NCBI GenBank assembly: GCA_963782255.1
Contig: CAWAIS010000001.1
Coordinates: forward strand, 2,232,001 to 2,296,000
Reading direction: 5' to 3'
DNA from: Roseiarcus sp963782255
Lineage (GTDB): Bacteria > Pseudomonadota > Alphaproteobacteria > Rhizobiales > Beijerinckiaceae
Length of the DNA stretch: 64,000 nucleotides
Below, piece by piece: positions 36,510-44,740 of this stretch; the first letter of the stretch is position 1; every line of letters begins with the position of its first letter. The notes under the pieces were generated by a model. The model saw only the letters and a program-made list of their open reading frames with translations. It did no database searches and was not told where the DNA came from. A program made the translations under genes and the position numbers.

Positions 36510-38026
36510 GACGGCGCCGGCGCGCTCACGAGCGCGCGCACCGCCTCGACGAGTTTCGTCCGCATGGCGTCGTCGCACGCGCCCGTGCGCATCACGGCGG
36601 CGACGGCGTCCGGGGCCAGCGCGTCGAGCTGGGCCGCGATCCGCGCACGCGCGTCTCCGACCCTGGCGATCGGCGCCGCATCGAACACGCCGTCGGACAA
36701 GGCGCTGAGCAGCGCGACCTGATCGACGAGCCTCAGCGTCGCGAAGCGCGGCTGGGCGAGGAGCGCGCGGATGCGCTCGCCGCGAGCGATCGTCGCCTTG
36801 ACGCGGGTGTCAGCGATGCCGCCGAAGCGGGTGAACATCTCAAGTTCGAGGAATTGCGAATAGTCGAGCCTGAGCCGCCCCGAGGCCGCGCGCAAAGCCG
36901 GCGCTTGCGCCTTGCCGCCGACGCGGCTGACCGAAAGGCCGACGTCGACTGCCGGCCGCTGATTGGCGGCGAAGAGCCGCTGGTCGAGCACGACCTGGCC
37001 GTCGGTGATCGAGATGAGGTTCGTCGGGATGAAGGCGGAGAGGTTGCCGGCGTCGGTCTCGGCGATCGGCAGCGCCGTCAGCGAGCCGCCGCCGAGTTCC
37101 GGCGCCAGCTTGGCCGCGCGCTCGAGCAGGCGCGCGTGGACATAGAATATGTCGCCGGGAAAGGCCTCGCGCCCCGGCGGCTCGCGCGTGAGCAGCGCGA
37201 GTTCCCGGTGGGTCGCGGCGTGCTTGGTCAGATCGTCGACGATGACGAGCGCATGGCCGCCCTTGTCGCGGAAATATTCGCCGATGGTGAAGCCGGCGAA
37301 CGGCGCGATCCATTGCAGCGCCGCTGACGACGCCGCCGAGGCGACGACGAAGACGCAGCGCTCCGGCGCGCCGAACTGTTTCGCCGCCTCGACGACGCGC
37401 TCGACCGCCGTCGAGCGCTGGCCGACCGCGACATAGACGCAGATCATGTCCGAGCGCTTCTGGTTGATGATCGCGTCGAGCGCGATCGCCGTCTTGCCGG
37501 TCGCGCGGTCGCCAATGATGAGCTCGCGCTGACCGCGCCCAAGCGCAAACAGCGCGTCCACTACCAGGACGCCGGTTGCGACAGGCTCGCTCACGAGCGC
37601 GCGGTCGATGATCGCCGGCGCCGGCCGCTCGATCGGATGAAACGCCTCCGCCGTTATCGGCTCGTCGCGGTCGATCGGACGGCCGAGGGGATCCACCACG
37701 CGCCCGAGCAGGCCGGGCCCCACGGGCACGCGCGCGACCTCGCCGGTCGCCGAGACGAGCGAGCCGACGCCGATCGCCTCGGCTTCGTCGAAGATCGCGG
37801 CGTTGATCGCATGGCGGTCGAGCGAGAGCGCATAGCCCATCCGCCCGCCCTCGAAGCGCAGAAGCTCGCCAAGCCGCGCTTCCGGCAGGCCGGAGACACG
37901 CGCCACCCCGTCGGCGATCTCCTCGACCCGGCCGACCGACTTCGCTTCAGGCGCGAGTTCGACCTGCGCGAGCGCCTCGCGCTCTTTCGCAAGCCAATCG
38001 ACGCCGTCAGGACGGGACGCTGCCAT
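36506..38026 (-). CDS. atpA: N-type ATPase alpha subunit
   Basis: The 506-residue non-catalytic F1 subunit has P-loop GDRATGKTAIALDAI and the segment VYVAVGQRSTAVERVV. It also has ALPIAETDAGNLSAFIPTNL followed by ISITDGQVVL, which form the ATP-binding face. It overlaps atpF upstream by 20 bp and atpG downstream by 4 bp. Sequence and gene order place it in the N-ATPase branch rather than the housekeeping F1. Confidence 0.95.
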   Translation of the reverse strand: MAASRPDGVDWLAKEREALAQVELAPEAKSVGRVEEIADGVARVSGLPEARLGELLRFEGGRMGYALSLDRHAINAAIFDEAEAIGVGSLVSATGEVARVPVGPGLLGRVVDPLGRPIDRDEPITAEAFHPIERPAPAIIDRALVSEPVATGVLVVDALFALGRGQRELIIGDRATGKTAIALDAIINQKRSDMICVYVAVGQRSTAVERVVEAAKQFGAPERCVFVVASAASSAALQWIAPFAGFTIGEYFRDKGGHALVIVDDLTKHAATHRELALLTREPPGREAFPGDIFYVHARLLERAAKLAPELGGGSLTALPIAETDAGNLSAFIPTNLISITDGQVVLDQRLFAANQRPAVDVGLSVSRVGGKAQAPALRAASGRLRLDYSQFLELEMFTRFGGIADTRVKATIARGERIRALLAQPRFATLRLVDQVALLSALSDGVFDAAPIARVGDARARIAAQLDALAPDAVAAVMRTGACDDAMRTKLVEAVRALVSAPAPS

Positions 38027-38753
38027 GGCGAGTCAATTCCTCGACGATGCGGTTGAGATCGGCGCGGAAGCTGTTGCGGACGACAGCATGGGGCGTCTCC
38101 AGCTCCAGTCCCGCGATGAGACCAGGATCGACTGCGACGTCGAAGTCGAGCGGCTGCCCGAGCGCCTTCGCGAGGGCCTCGCGGCAGGATTGCGTTTCCG
38201 ATGGCGACAGCGGACGCGCAGCGACGAGGCGGGGCGCGCCTGCCCCTGCGAGCCCGTCGCGGCTCTCCTCGGGGAGCGAAGCGAGCGCCTTCGCGAGTCC
38301 CTCGACGAATCCGTCGATCCGGGCCGAGTCGGGCAGGCGCGCGAGCAGCTTGCCGGCAATGTCGACGGCGAGGCGGGCCGAGCGGTCGGAGGCGGCGGCT
38401 TCGTCGGCGGCGCGCGCCGAGCGCATTTCCGTCTCCGCTGCGGCGCGCATCCGGTCGACTTCCTCGCGAGCCGAAGCGAGCGCCGCCGCGCGCTGGCTCT
38501 CGGCGTCGGCCGCTGCCTGCCGCAGAACCTCGTCGCGGCCCGCGGCGATCCTCGCCGTCTCGACCTCCGCCGCCGTCCGCGCCGCGATCGCCTGCTTCCT
38601 TTCCGTCTCAGCGTCGCTGAGCAGCTTCGCCGCCGCCGCACGCCGCTCCTCGATGATTGCGACCACGGGGCGAAACAGGAACCTGCTCAGGATCCAAATG
38701 AGGATGAGGACGTTGACCGTCTGCAGGGCCAGCGTCCACAGATCGATCCGCAT
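38007..38753 (-). CDS. atpF: N-type ATPase b subunit with delta-like C-terminus
   Basis: The 248-residue stator subunit has one N-terminal membrane helix (LWTLALQTVNVLILIWILSR), a long Ala/Glu/Arg-rich coiled coil to about residue 120, and a C-terminal part resembling subunit delta. SETQSCREALAKALGQPLDF, then VDPGLIAGLELETPHAVVRN and SFRADLNRIV match the delta pattern 'vDpsLigGl...ViD.S....L'. Since the operon has no atpH, this fused C-terminus probably replaces delta at the top of F1. Confidence 0.9.
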   Translation of the reverse strand: MRIDLWTLALQTVNVLILIWILSRFLFRPVVAIIEERRAAAAKLLSDAETERKQAIAARTAAEVETARIAAGRDEVLRQAAADAESQRAAALASAREEVDRMRAAAETEMRSARAADEAAASDRSARLAVDIAGKLLARLPDSARIDGFVEGLAKALASLPEESRDGLAGAGAPRLVAARPLSPSETQSCREALAKALGQPLDFDVAVDPGLIAGLELETPHAVVRNSFRADLNRIVEELTRHGSVPS

Positions 38754-38765
38754 CGCGGCTAAGGC

Positions 38766-39014
38766 CTATTTGATGAACGGGTTGGCGAACAGAACGAGAA
38801 GGGCGATGACGAGACAGTAGATCGCCATGGTCTCGATCATGGCGAGGCCGACGAAGAGCGTGCGCGAAATCGTGCCCGCGGCCTCCGGCTGGCGCGCGAT
38901 CGCCTCCATGGCGGACGCCACCGCCCTGCCCTCGCCGAGGCCGGGGCCGATCGCGCCCAGGCCGACCGCGAGCGCGGCCGAGAAAATGCTGACGGCTTGG
39001 ATGATATCGTTCAC
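38766..39014 (-). CDS. atpE: N-type ATPase c subunit with Na+-type ligand set
   Basis: The 82-residue hairpin forms the rotor ring. Ion-site residues are Glu28 (in GLGEGRAV, at the place of the Na+-binding Gln32 of Ilyobacter), Glu61-Thr62 (MIETMAIY) and Tyr66. The loop ARQPEA contacts gamma and epsilon. The ET...Y set is that of Na+-binding c subunits, which is why N-ATPases are considered sodium pumps. Ion specificity here is inferred. It overlaps atpB by 4 bp. Confidence 0.93.
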   Translation of the reverse strand: MNDIIQAVSIFSAALAVGLGAIGPGLGEGRAVASAMEAIARQPEAAGTISRTLFVGLAMIETMAIYCLVIALLVLFANPFIK

Positions 39015-39703
39015 GGGGCTGGCTCCGACGGGCTGGAGGGCTTGCGACGCTCGCCGACGGCGGCGCCGATGAAGACGGTCGCGAGAATCGCGAAAATGTA
39101 GGCCTGCACCGTGCCGGTCAGGAGGTCGAGCGCCATCAGCGGGATCGGCACGATGAGGCCCGCCAACGCCAGGATGATGCCGATGACGAAGACGCCGCTC
39201 ATCACGTTGCCGAACAGGCGCACGATGAGCGAGAAGGTGCGGGTGAACTGCTCGACCACGTTGAGCGGGATCATGACCCAGGTCGGCTCCGCATAGGTCG
39301 CGAGATAGCCGCGCAGGCTCCTCGTCCGCACGCCCCAGGCGATGGTCGCGACGAAGACGATCAGCGCCATCGCCGCGTCCGTCTCGATATGCGCGGTCGG
39401 CGGCTCGACGCCGGGAACAAGCGACGACCAGTTCGAAAGAAGCGTGAACAGGAAGATCGAGCCGATGAGCGCCCGGAACGGGGCCGGATCGGCCTGCATC
39501 GTGTCCCGGATCTGGCTGTCGATTGTCGAGACGATGAGTTCGAGCGTCGCCTGCGTCTTAGACGGCAGGAGGCTGAGGCGGCGCGTCGCGAGCGCCGACG
39601 CTCCGCCCAAAAGGGCGATGACGGCCCATGAGACGACGACCGGCGCGGTGATCTCGACCGGGCCGACGTAGATGAGGGGCTCGAGCGTCAGCGGCGACTT
39701 CAC
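39011..39703 (-). CDS. atpB: N-type ATPase a subunit
   Basis: The 230-residue membrane stator has the ion half-channels. The essential Arg lies in FSLIVRLFGNVMSG, and the C-terminal helix has VQAYIFAILATVFIGAA. Five membrane helices are predictable. It is shorter than E. coli subunit a, as in other N-ATPases. The start overlaps atpR by 4 bp. Confidence 0.93.
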   Translation of the reverse strand: MKSPLTLEPLIYVGPVEITAPVVVSWAVIALLGGASALATRRLSLLPSKTQATLELIVSTIDSQIRDTMQADPAPFRALIGSIFLFTLLSNWSSLVPGVEPPTAHIETDAAMALIVFVATIAWGVRTRSLRGYLATYAEPTWVMIPLNVVEQFTRTFSLIVRLFGNVMSGVFVIGIILALAGLIVPIPLMALDLLTGTVQAYIFAILATVFIGAAVGERRKPSSPSEPAP

Positions 39704-39963
39704 GCGAGCCTCCGCGCGCGCCGCAGAAGCACCGCCCGCGCGCCAAGCGCGCCCGCGGCCGCGGCGAGGAACAGCGCGGCGTCTTGCCGCGCGATCAGCG
39801 TGAGCGCAAGCGCGAGGGCGGCGAAGCGCAAGGCCTGCACGAGGACGCCAAGCGCCGTCCGGCGATCGCGGATGAGCGCGACGCTCAACCAGAGCGAGGC
39901 GAAATGGGCGGCGCCCAGGGCTGCCCCCGCGGCGAAGGTGGATGCGAGGACGACGAGGCTCAT
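39700..39963 (-). CDS. atpR: N-ATPase accessory membrane protein AtpR
   Basis: An 87-residue protein with about three hydrophobic helices (LVVLASTFAAGAALGAAHFA, SVALIRDRR, ALRFAALALALTLIARQDAA) and an Arg-rich C-terminus. AtpR is found only in N-ATPase operons, between atpQ and atpB, and is thought to help assembly or to set ion access. ATG 39963 overlaps the atpQ stop; the frame is open upstream but without similarity. Confidence 0.82.
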   Translation of the reverse strand: MSLVVLASTFAAGAALGAAHFASLWLSVALIRDRRTALGVLVQALRFAALALALTLIARQDAALFLAAAAGALGARAVLLRRARRLA

Positions 39964-40247
39964 TGCCGGTGCATCCAGCGCCATGCGGTCCAGAGGCCCG
40001 CCGCCGCGCCCAGCATGATGAGCGGCGCCGTGAAGAAGATGCCCGTCTTCAAGGCCCAGTCGAGCCAGCGGCCGAGGACGACGCCAAGCAGGATCGGCGC
40101 GACGATCGCCCATCCGAGCACGCCGATCTGGCCGAGGCGCGAGGCGAAGGAGGGCTCTTTTTCGTCGCGAAAGCGGCGGTCGCGGTCGGCAGCGAGCCGC
40201 GCCGCCTTCTGAAGCTTGTTGTTGTGCCGATCGAGCGGCGCGATCAT
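39960..40247 (-). CDS. atpQ: N-ATPase accessory protein AtpQ (AtpI-like)
   Basis: The 95-residue protein has a charged N-terminus (about 1-40) and two membrane helices (VLGWAIVAPILLGVVLGRWL and FFTAPLIMLGAAAGLWTAW), the AtpI/Gene1 layout. In N-ATPase operons this gene is called atpQ and may assist c-ring assembly or Mg2+ uptake. It overlaps atpC by 4 bp. Confidence 0.85.
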   Translation of the reverse strand: MIAPLDRHNNKLQKAARLAADRDRRFRDEKEPSFASRLGQIGVLGWAIVAPILLGVVLGRWLDWALKTGIFFTAPLIMLGAAAGLWTAWRWMHRQ

Positions 40248-40699
40248 GGCGCGGCGTCCCCGGTGAAGGGCGCGGCGCCGTCGGAAGGCCGGCCTCCCGG
40301 GCGAAGCAACCGCATGAGCTGGCGCAGGGCGCGCGCGTGCAGCCGGACCTGCTCGACTTTCGCGCGCCGGTCGGCGTCGAGTTCGGCGGCCCGCTCAGCG
40401 GCGACCTGGGCCTCCAACGTCGCGAGATCGTCGCCGACCGTGCCGCGCCGGCAGGCGATCGCGACGCGGCGCCCGCGGCTGATCGTCATGACGCCGCCGC
40501 TGAGCGCGCAATAGCGCGTCGGCTCCCCCTCCCGCGTCCAGCGCACGACAGAGGGAGGCAGCACGGTCAGAAGGTCGGCGTGGCCCGGCAGCACGCCGAA
40601 GGCGCCGCTCTCGTCTTCCGCGCGCAGCGAGCGCACCTGGTCTTTGTCGATGAGCACCGTCGCGGGCGTCGCGATCGTGAGATGCAGGCCATCGCTCAT
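40244..40699 (-). CDS. atpC: N-type ATPase epsilon subunit
   Basis: The 151-residue protein has the N-terminal beta-sandwich (HLTIATPATVLIDKDQVRSL, AFGVLPGHADLLTVLPPSVV) followed by an Arg/Ala-rich helical C-terminus. Epsilon couples gamma to the c ring and can inhibit hydrolysis. It begins within the last codons of atpD, so translation is coupled. Confidence 0.9.
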   Translation of the reverse strand: MSDGLHLTIATPATVLIDKDQVRSLRAEDESGAFGVLPGHADLLTVLPPSVVRWTREGEPTRYCALSGGVMTISRGRRVAIACRRGTVGDDLATLEAQVAAERAAELDADRRAKVEQVRLHARALRQLMRLLRPGGRPSDGAAPFTGDAAP

Positions 40700-42135
40700 G
40701 GGGCGGCCTCCGCCCGTCCGCGCTCGCCAGAGCGCTCAGCGTCCTCCTTCTCGCGCGCCTCCTCGAGCGAGCCTGTCATGTAGAGCGAGCTCTCGCGCCA
40801 GTCGTCGCATTTGCCGTCGAGGATCGCCTTGCAGCCCGCGAGCGTGTCGGCGACCTTGACCGAACGACCCTCGACGCCGGTGAACGCCTCCGTCACCGCG
40901 AAGGGTTGCGTCAGGAACCGCTGCAAGCGTCGCGCGCGCTCGACGATCTTGCGGTCTTCCGCGCCGAGCTCCTCCATGCCAAGGAGCGCGATGACGTCCT
41001 GCAGCTCGCGATAATGCTCGATCGCGCGGCGCGTCTCGGTCGCGACCGCAACGTGCTCGTCGCCGACGACCAGCGGATCGAGCAGGATCGACGAGGATGC
41101 GATCGGATCGACCGCCGGATACATGCCCTCGGCCGCCATCGCGCGCGACAGAACCACCATGCTGTCGACATGGGCGGCGATGGTCGTCACGGCAGGATCG
41201 GTGAAGTCGTCGGCCGGCACGTAGACGGCCTCGATCGCCGTGATCGAAGCGTCGCCGACCGACGCGATCCGCTCCTGCAAGGCGGCGACCTCGTCGGCGA
41301 GGGTCGGCTGATAGCCGACGCGCGAAGGCGCGCGGCCGAGCAGGCCCGACACTTCCGATCCCGCCTGGACGAAGCGGAACACGTTGTCCATGAGCAAGAG
41401 CACGTTCTGATGGCGCGCGTCGCGGAAAAATTCGGCGATCGTCATCGCCGTCATCGGCACGCGCCAGCGCGCGCCGGGCGGCTCGTTCATCTGGCCGTAA
41501 ACGAGCGCGGTGCGCTTGAGCACCCCCAATTCCGTCATGTCGAGCAGCATTTCGTGGCCCTCGCGCGAGCGCTCGCCGACGCCGGCGAAGACGGAAATGC
41601 CCTGGTAGCTCTCGACCATGGCGTGGATGAGCTCCATCACGAGCACCGTCTTGCCGACGCCCGCGCCGCCGAACATCGCCGCCTTGCCGCCTTGCGCCAG
41701 CGGGGCGAGCAGGTCGATCACCTTGACGCCCGTCGCGAAAAGCTTTGTGACGCCGGTCTGCACTGAGAAGGCCGGCGGCTTGCGATGGATCGGCCAGCGC
41801 GGCGCGTCAGCGGGCAAGGGGGCGCCGCGGTCGCCGACCCGGCCCAGCACGTCGAGAAGCCGCCCGAGCGTGGCCTCGCCGACCGCGATCGTCACCGGCC
41901 CGCCCGCGCCCCTCGCGGCGTCGCCGCGCTTAAGGCCCGTCGTCGGCTCGAGCGCGATCGCGCGCGCGGCATGGGCGTCGAGATGAGCCTGGATCTCTGC
42001 GACGACCGTGCGGCCGGCCGAATCGACAATCTCGACCGCGTCCTCGATCGGCGGCGGTGGCCCGTCGAACGCAAGGTCGATCACCGCGCCGCGAATCGCA
42101 ACGACCTGCCCCTCGAACCGCCCCGCGGCCGCCAT
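40696..42135 (-). CDS. atpD: N-type ATPase beta subunit
   Basis: The catalytic F1 subunit, 479 residues. The P-loop is GGAGVGKTVLVMELIH, and FAGVGERSREGHEM carries the catalytic Glu. DNVFRFVQAGSEVSGLLGRA and PSRVGYQPTLADEVAALQER are beta-specific. I chose ATG 42135 (MAAAGRFEGQVVAIRGAVID) because N-terminal beta similarity starts there; in-frame ATGs at 42165 and 42225 are alternatives. It heads an operon ordered atpD-C-Q-R-B-E-F-A-G, the defining order of N-ATPases, with nearly every gene overlapping the next. Confidence 0.95.
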   Translation of the reverse strand: MAAAGRFEGQVVAIRGAVIDLAFDGPPPPIEDAVEIVDSAGRTVVAEIQAHLDAHAARAIALEPTTGLKRGDAARGAGGPVTIAVGEATLGRLLDVLGRVGDRGAPLPADAPRWPIHRKPPAFSVQTGVTKLFATGVKVIDLLAPLAQGGKAAMFGGAGVGKTVLVMELIHAMVESYQGISVFAGVGERSREGHEMLLDMTELGVLKRTALVYGQMNEPPGARWRVPMTAMTIAEFFRDARHQNVLLLMDNVFRFVQAGSEVSGLLGRAPSRVGYQPTLADEVAALQERIASVGDASITAIEAVYVPADDFTDPAVTTIAAHVDSMVVLSRAMAAEGMYPAVDPIASSSILLDPLVVGDEHVAVATETRRAIEHYRELQDVIALLGMEELGAEDRKIVERARRLQRFLTQPFAVTEAFTGVEGRSVKVADTLAGCKAILDGKCDDWRESSLYMTGSLEEAREKEDAERSGERGRAEAAP

Positions 42136-42417
42136 AACAAAAAACTCCAATGCTCGGCTGCCCATATGCGTTCTCGCACGGCCCGCCAGCTGCCGCAAAG
42201 GTTGACGGCGTACGTTTGTTGACATTTTCGCGATTTGGACTATGTGAATGCGCAGCCGGGAACGAATGAACGTTCCGGTCGATTGCGTTGGCGATACGCT
42301 TCGCGCCACCGCTCGGCGCGACAGCTTCCGACGCCATGGCCAGCGCGCGAGACGCTGCCCTCGAAGCCTCTACCCCCCAAGTCGCGGACGGGCTCCGTCC
42401 GCGCGATGCGAGAACAC

Positions 42418-43977
42418 ATGAATTTTAGCGAACTCGGCCTGAGCGAAAAAGTGCTCAAAGCCGTCGAAGCGTCCGGCTACGACACGCCGACGCCCATCCA
42501 GGCGCAAGCCATCCCCCACGCATTGCAGGGCCGCGACGTGCTCGGCATCGCCCAGACCGGCACCGGCAAGACCGCGGCGTTCACCCTGCCGATGCTCTCA
42601 TTGCTGGAACGCGGCCGAGCCCGCGCCCGCATGCCGCGCACGCTCATTCTCGAGCCGACGCGGGAACTTGCGGCGCAGGTCGAGGAGGCGTTCGCCCGGT
42701 ACGGCGTCAACCATAAGCTCAGCGTCGCGCTCCTGATCGGCGGGGTCTCCTTCGGCGATCAGGAGACCAAGATCGCCCGCGGCGCCGACGTCGTCATCGC
42801 GACCCCAGGCCGTCTCCTCGATTTCACCGAGCGAGGCGGCCTTCTTTTGACGGGCATCGAAATCCTCGTCATCGACGAGGCCGACCGGATGCTCGACATG
42901 GGCTTCATTCCCGACATCGAGCGCATCTGCAAGCTGGTGCCCTTTACCCGCCAGACGCTGTTCTTTTCGGCGACCATGCCGCCCGAAATCACCCGCCTCG
43001 TCGACACGTTCCTGCACAATCCGGTGCGCGTCGAGGTTTCCCGTGCGGCGACCACCGTCGAAAACACCACCCAGACGCTCGTGCCGTCGGGGAGCGCGCC
43101 GCCGGACAAGCGTGCGACGCTTCGCCGCATCGTCCGCCGCGGGGATAATTTCAAGAATGCGATCATCTTCTGCAACCGCAAGCGCGACGTGCAGGTGGTT
43201 TACCGCTCGCTCGAGAAGCACGGCTTTTCCGTAGGCGCGCTGCATGGCGACATGGACCAGCGCGCGCGAATGGCGGCGCTCGATGCGTTCCGCGCCGGGC
43301 AGGTGCAACTCATCGTCTGCTCGGACGTCGCGGCGCGCGGGCTCGACATCCCGGACGTCAGCCACGTCATCAATTACGACGCGCCGCATCATTCCGAGGA
43401 TTATGTCCATCGCATCGGCCGCACGGGCCGCGCGGGCAAGACCGGACATGCGCTGACGATCGTCACGCGCGCCGACGCGAAGGCGATCGCCGAGATCGAG
43501 AAGCTGATCGCGCGCAAGATCGATTGGCAGGAGGGCGCCGAACTGCCGCCCGAGGACGAGGACGGCGCCCATGAGCGCGAACGCCGCGGCGGCCGAAGCG
43601 GGGGGCGAGAGCGCCATTGCGGCGCGGACAAGGAGCCCGGCGAATCACGCGCGCGGCCCGATCGCCACGCCGAACATAAGCCTGACGCGCGCCATCATCA
43701 CGCGAAGCGTCCCGCGCAGGAGCGCGCCGAGGCGGAACAAGGGCGCGCCCATCGCACCGACCCGTCGAAGCGCCGTGACCGGGCGCCGCGCGACCAACCG
43801 GAGCCCGCGCGAACCTCGCCGCCCCGCCCCTCCGGTTTCGCCGATCCGCCGAAGCCAGCGCAGCCGCGAGGCCGCGACGAGCCGGTGATCGGCCTCGGCG
43901 ACCACGTGCCGAGCTTCCTCTTGCGCCCCGTGCCGAAGCGCGTCCGCAATGCGCAGGATCAGGTTGTCGAGGACTAG
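42418..43977 (+). CDS. DEAD-box RNA helicase, RhlE-like
   Basis: The 519-residue ATP-dependent RNA helicase has all core motifs. The Q motif is in GYDTPTPIQAQAIP, motif I is AQTGTGKT, Ia is PTRELAAQ, II is DEADRMLDMGF, III is SAT, and VI is HRIGRTGRAGK. From about residue 385 on, the tail is highly charged and probably disordered (Glu/Arg/His-rich), as in RhlE proteins of cold or stress response. ATG 42418 fits the family start (MNFSELGLSEKVLKAVE); an ATG four codons upstream is in frame. It is divergent from the N-ATPase operon. Confidence 0.92.
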   Translation: MNFSELGLSEKVLKAVEASGYDTPTPIQAQAIPHALQGRDVLGIAQTGTGKTAAFTLPMLSLLERGRARARMPRTLILEPTRELAAQVEEAFARYGVNHKLSVALLIGGVSFGDQETKIARGADVVIATPGRLLDFTERGGLLLTGIEILVIDEADRMLDMGFIPDIERICKLVPFTRQTLFFSATMPPEITRLVDTFLHNPVRVEVSRAATTVENTTQTLVPSGSAPPDKRATLRRIVRRGDNFKNAIIFCNRKRDVQVVYRSLEKHGFSVGALHGDMDQRARMAALDAFRAGQVQLIVCSDVAARGLDIPDVSHVINYDAPHHSEDYVHRIGRTGRAGKTGHALTIVTRADAKAIAEIEKLIARKIDWQEGAELPPEDEDGAHERERRGGRSGGRERHCGADKEPGESRARPDRHAEHKPDARHHHAKRPAQERAEAEQGRAHRTDPSKRRDRAPRDQPEPARTSPPRPSGFADPPKPAQPRGRDEPVIGLGDHVPSFLLRPVPKRVRNAQDQVVED

Positions 43978-44421
43978 TGCTTCGCTTCGCTCGCCGTGAC
44001 GGCGCGCGTCGCGGATCAGGCGTCGAGGCCGGCGCCCGCCGCGGCGCTGTCCGGGCGAGGTGCAATGTCGACAGGCGCGCGAGCGATTTCAGCGGCTTGG
44101 GCGCCAAACTGTGCAACTTCTGACGCCTGCGGCGGGAGCGCGGGCGAAGGCGGCGTGGGTGAGGAGGCGGCGCGGCCGAAACGTTCGCGGCCTGCGCAAC
44201 AGGGGCTAGGCGCAAGCGCCGGTCGAGGCCATAGAAACGGTCGAGCGCGGCGACGAGTTTCACGTATGGCGCGAAGGCCCGAAGGTCGCCGTGCTCGGCG
44301 AGGGTTCATTGGTCATGCTCGGTCTCCGGTGCCAAAAATCTCGGCAGACGCAAACCAATTTTCTTGTCCCTTCAATGGTATACTAGGCCATTTTCAGAGT
44401 TGACGCGAACTCGTTAGGCCC
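43978..44421. other. Intergenic region after the helicase
   Basis: I find no convincing gene. A short plus-strand stretch (about 44225-44330) reads EAIETVERGDEFHVWREGPK, with protein-like composition but no start or known family, possibly old debris. The 3' part (44340-44420) is relatively AT-rich and probably holds the promoter of the small membrane protein. Confidence 0.4.
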
Positions 44422-44712
44422 ATGGGCAAGATCGGCTTCCTCCCGGTTGCGGCGATCCTCCTCTTCGGAGTGGCGATTCCGTTTCTCGCCTACAAGGCGA
44501 GCCGGATCATTGGACTGAAGCCCATGCTTGCGCTGGCGCTCGCGATCGGGCTTGGCTACGGAGCCATTAAGGCTGAAACGCCGTGGTCCAGCCATTTGGC
44601 CGGAAACGTCGCGCTCGTGATCGTGAGCGTCATCGTGCTCATGGCCTATACGGGCTTGAGCGTGGTCGCCGCGCGGATGGTCGCCGCGCTTTTTGCGAGA
44701 TCGCGGCCGTAA
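44422..44712 (+). CDS. Small membrane protein, 96 residues
   Basis: The protein has three predicted membrane helices (FLPVAAILLFGVAIPFLAY, PMLALALAIGLGYGAIKA, NVALVIVSVIVLMAYTGLSV) and no known motif. It begins MGKIGFLPV and stands alone, facing the convergent TAXI gene. Function is unknown. Confidence 0.6.
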   Translation: MGKIGFLPVAAILLFGVAIPFLAYKASRIIGLKPMLALALAIGLGYGAIKAETPWSSHLAGNVALVIVSVIVLMAYTGLSVVAARMVAALFARSRP

Positions 44713-44740
44713 CGTTTTGCTGGCGCGCCCGCGGGCCGTC

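Noticed and set aside
40906..41766. A 286-codon plus-strand frame opposite atpD
   Set aside because: It is a shadow of codon bias in atpD; no motifs and no ribosome-binding site.
43463..44263. A 266-codon minus frame over the helicase tail and the following gap
   Set aside because: It is Arg/Ala/Pro low-complexity and overlaps the charged tail of the helicase.
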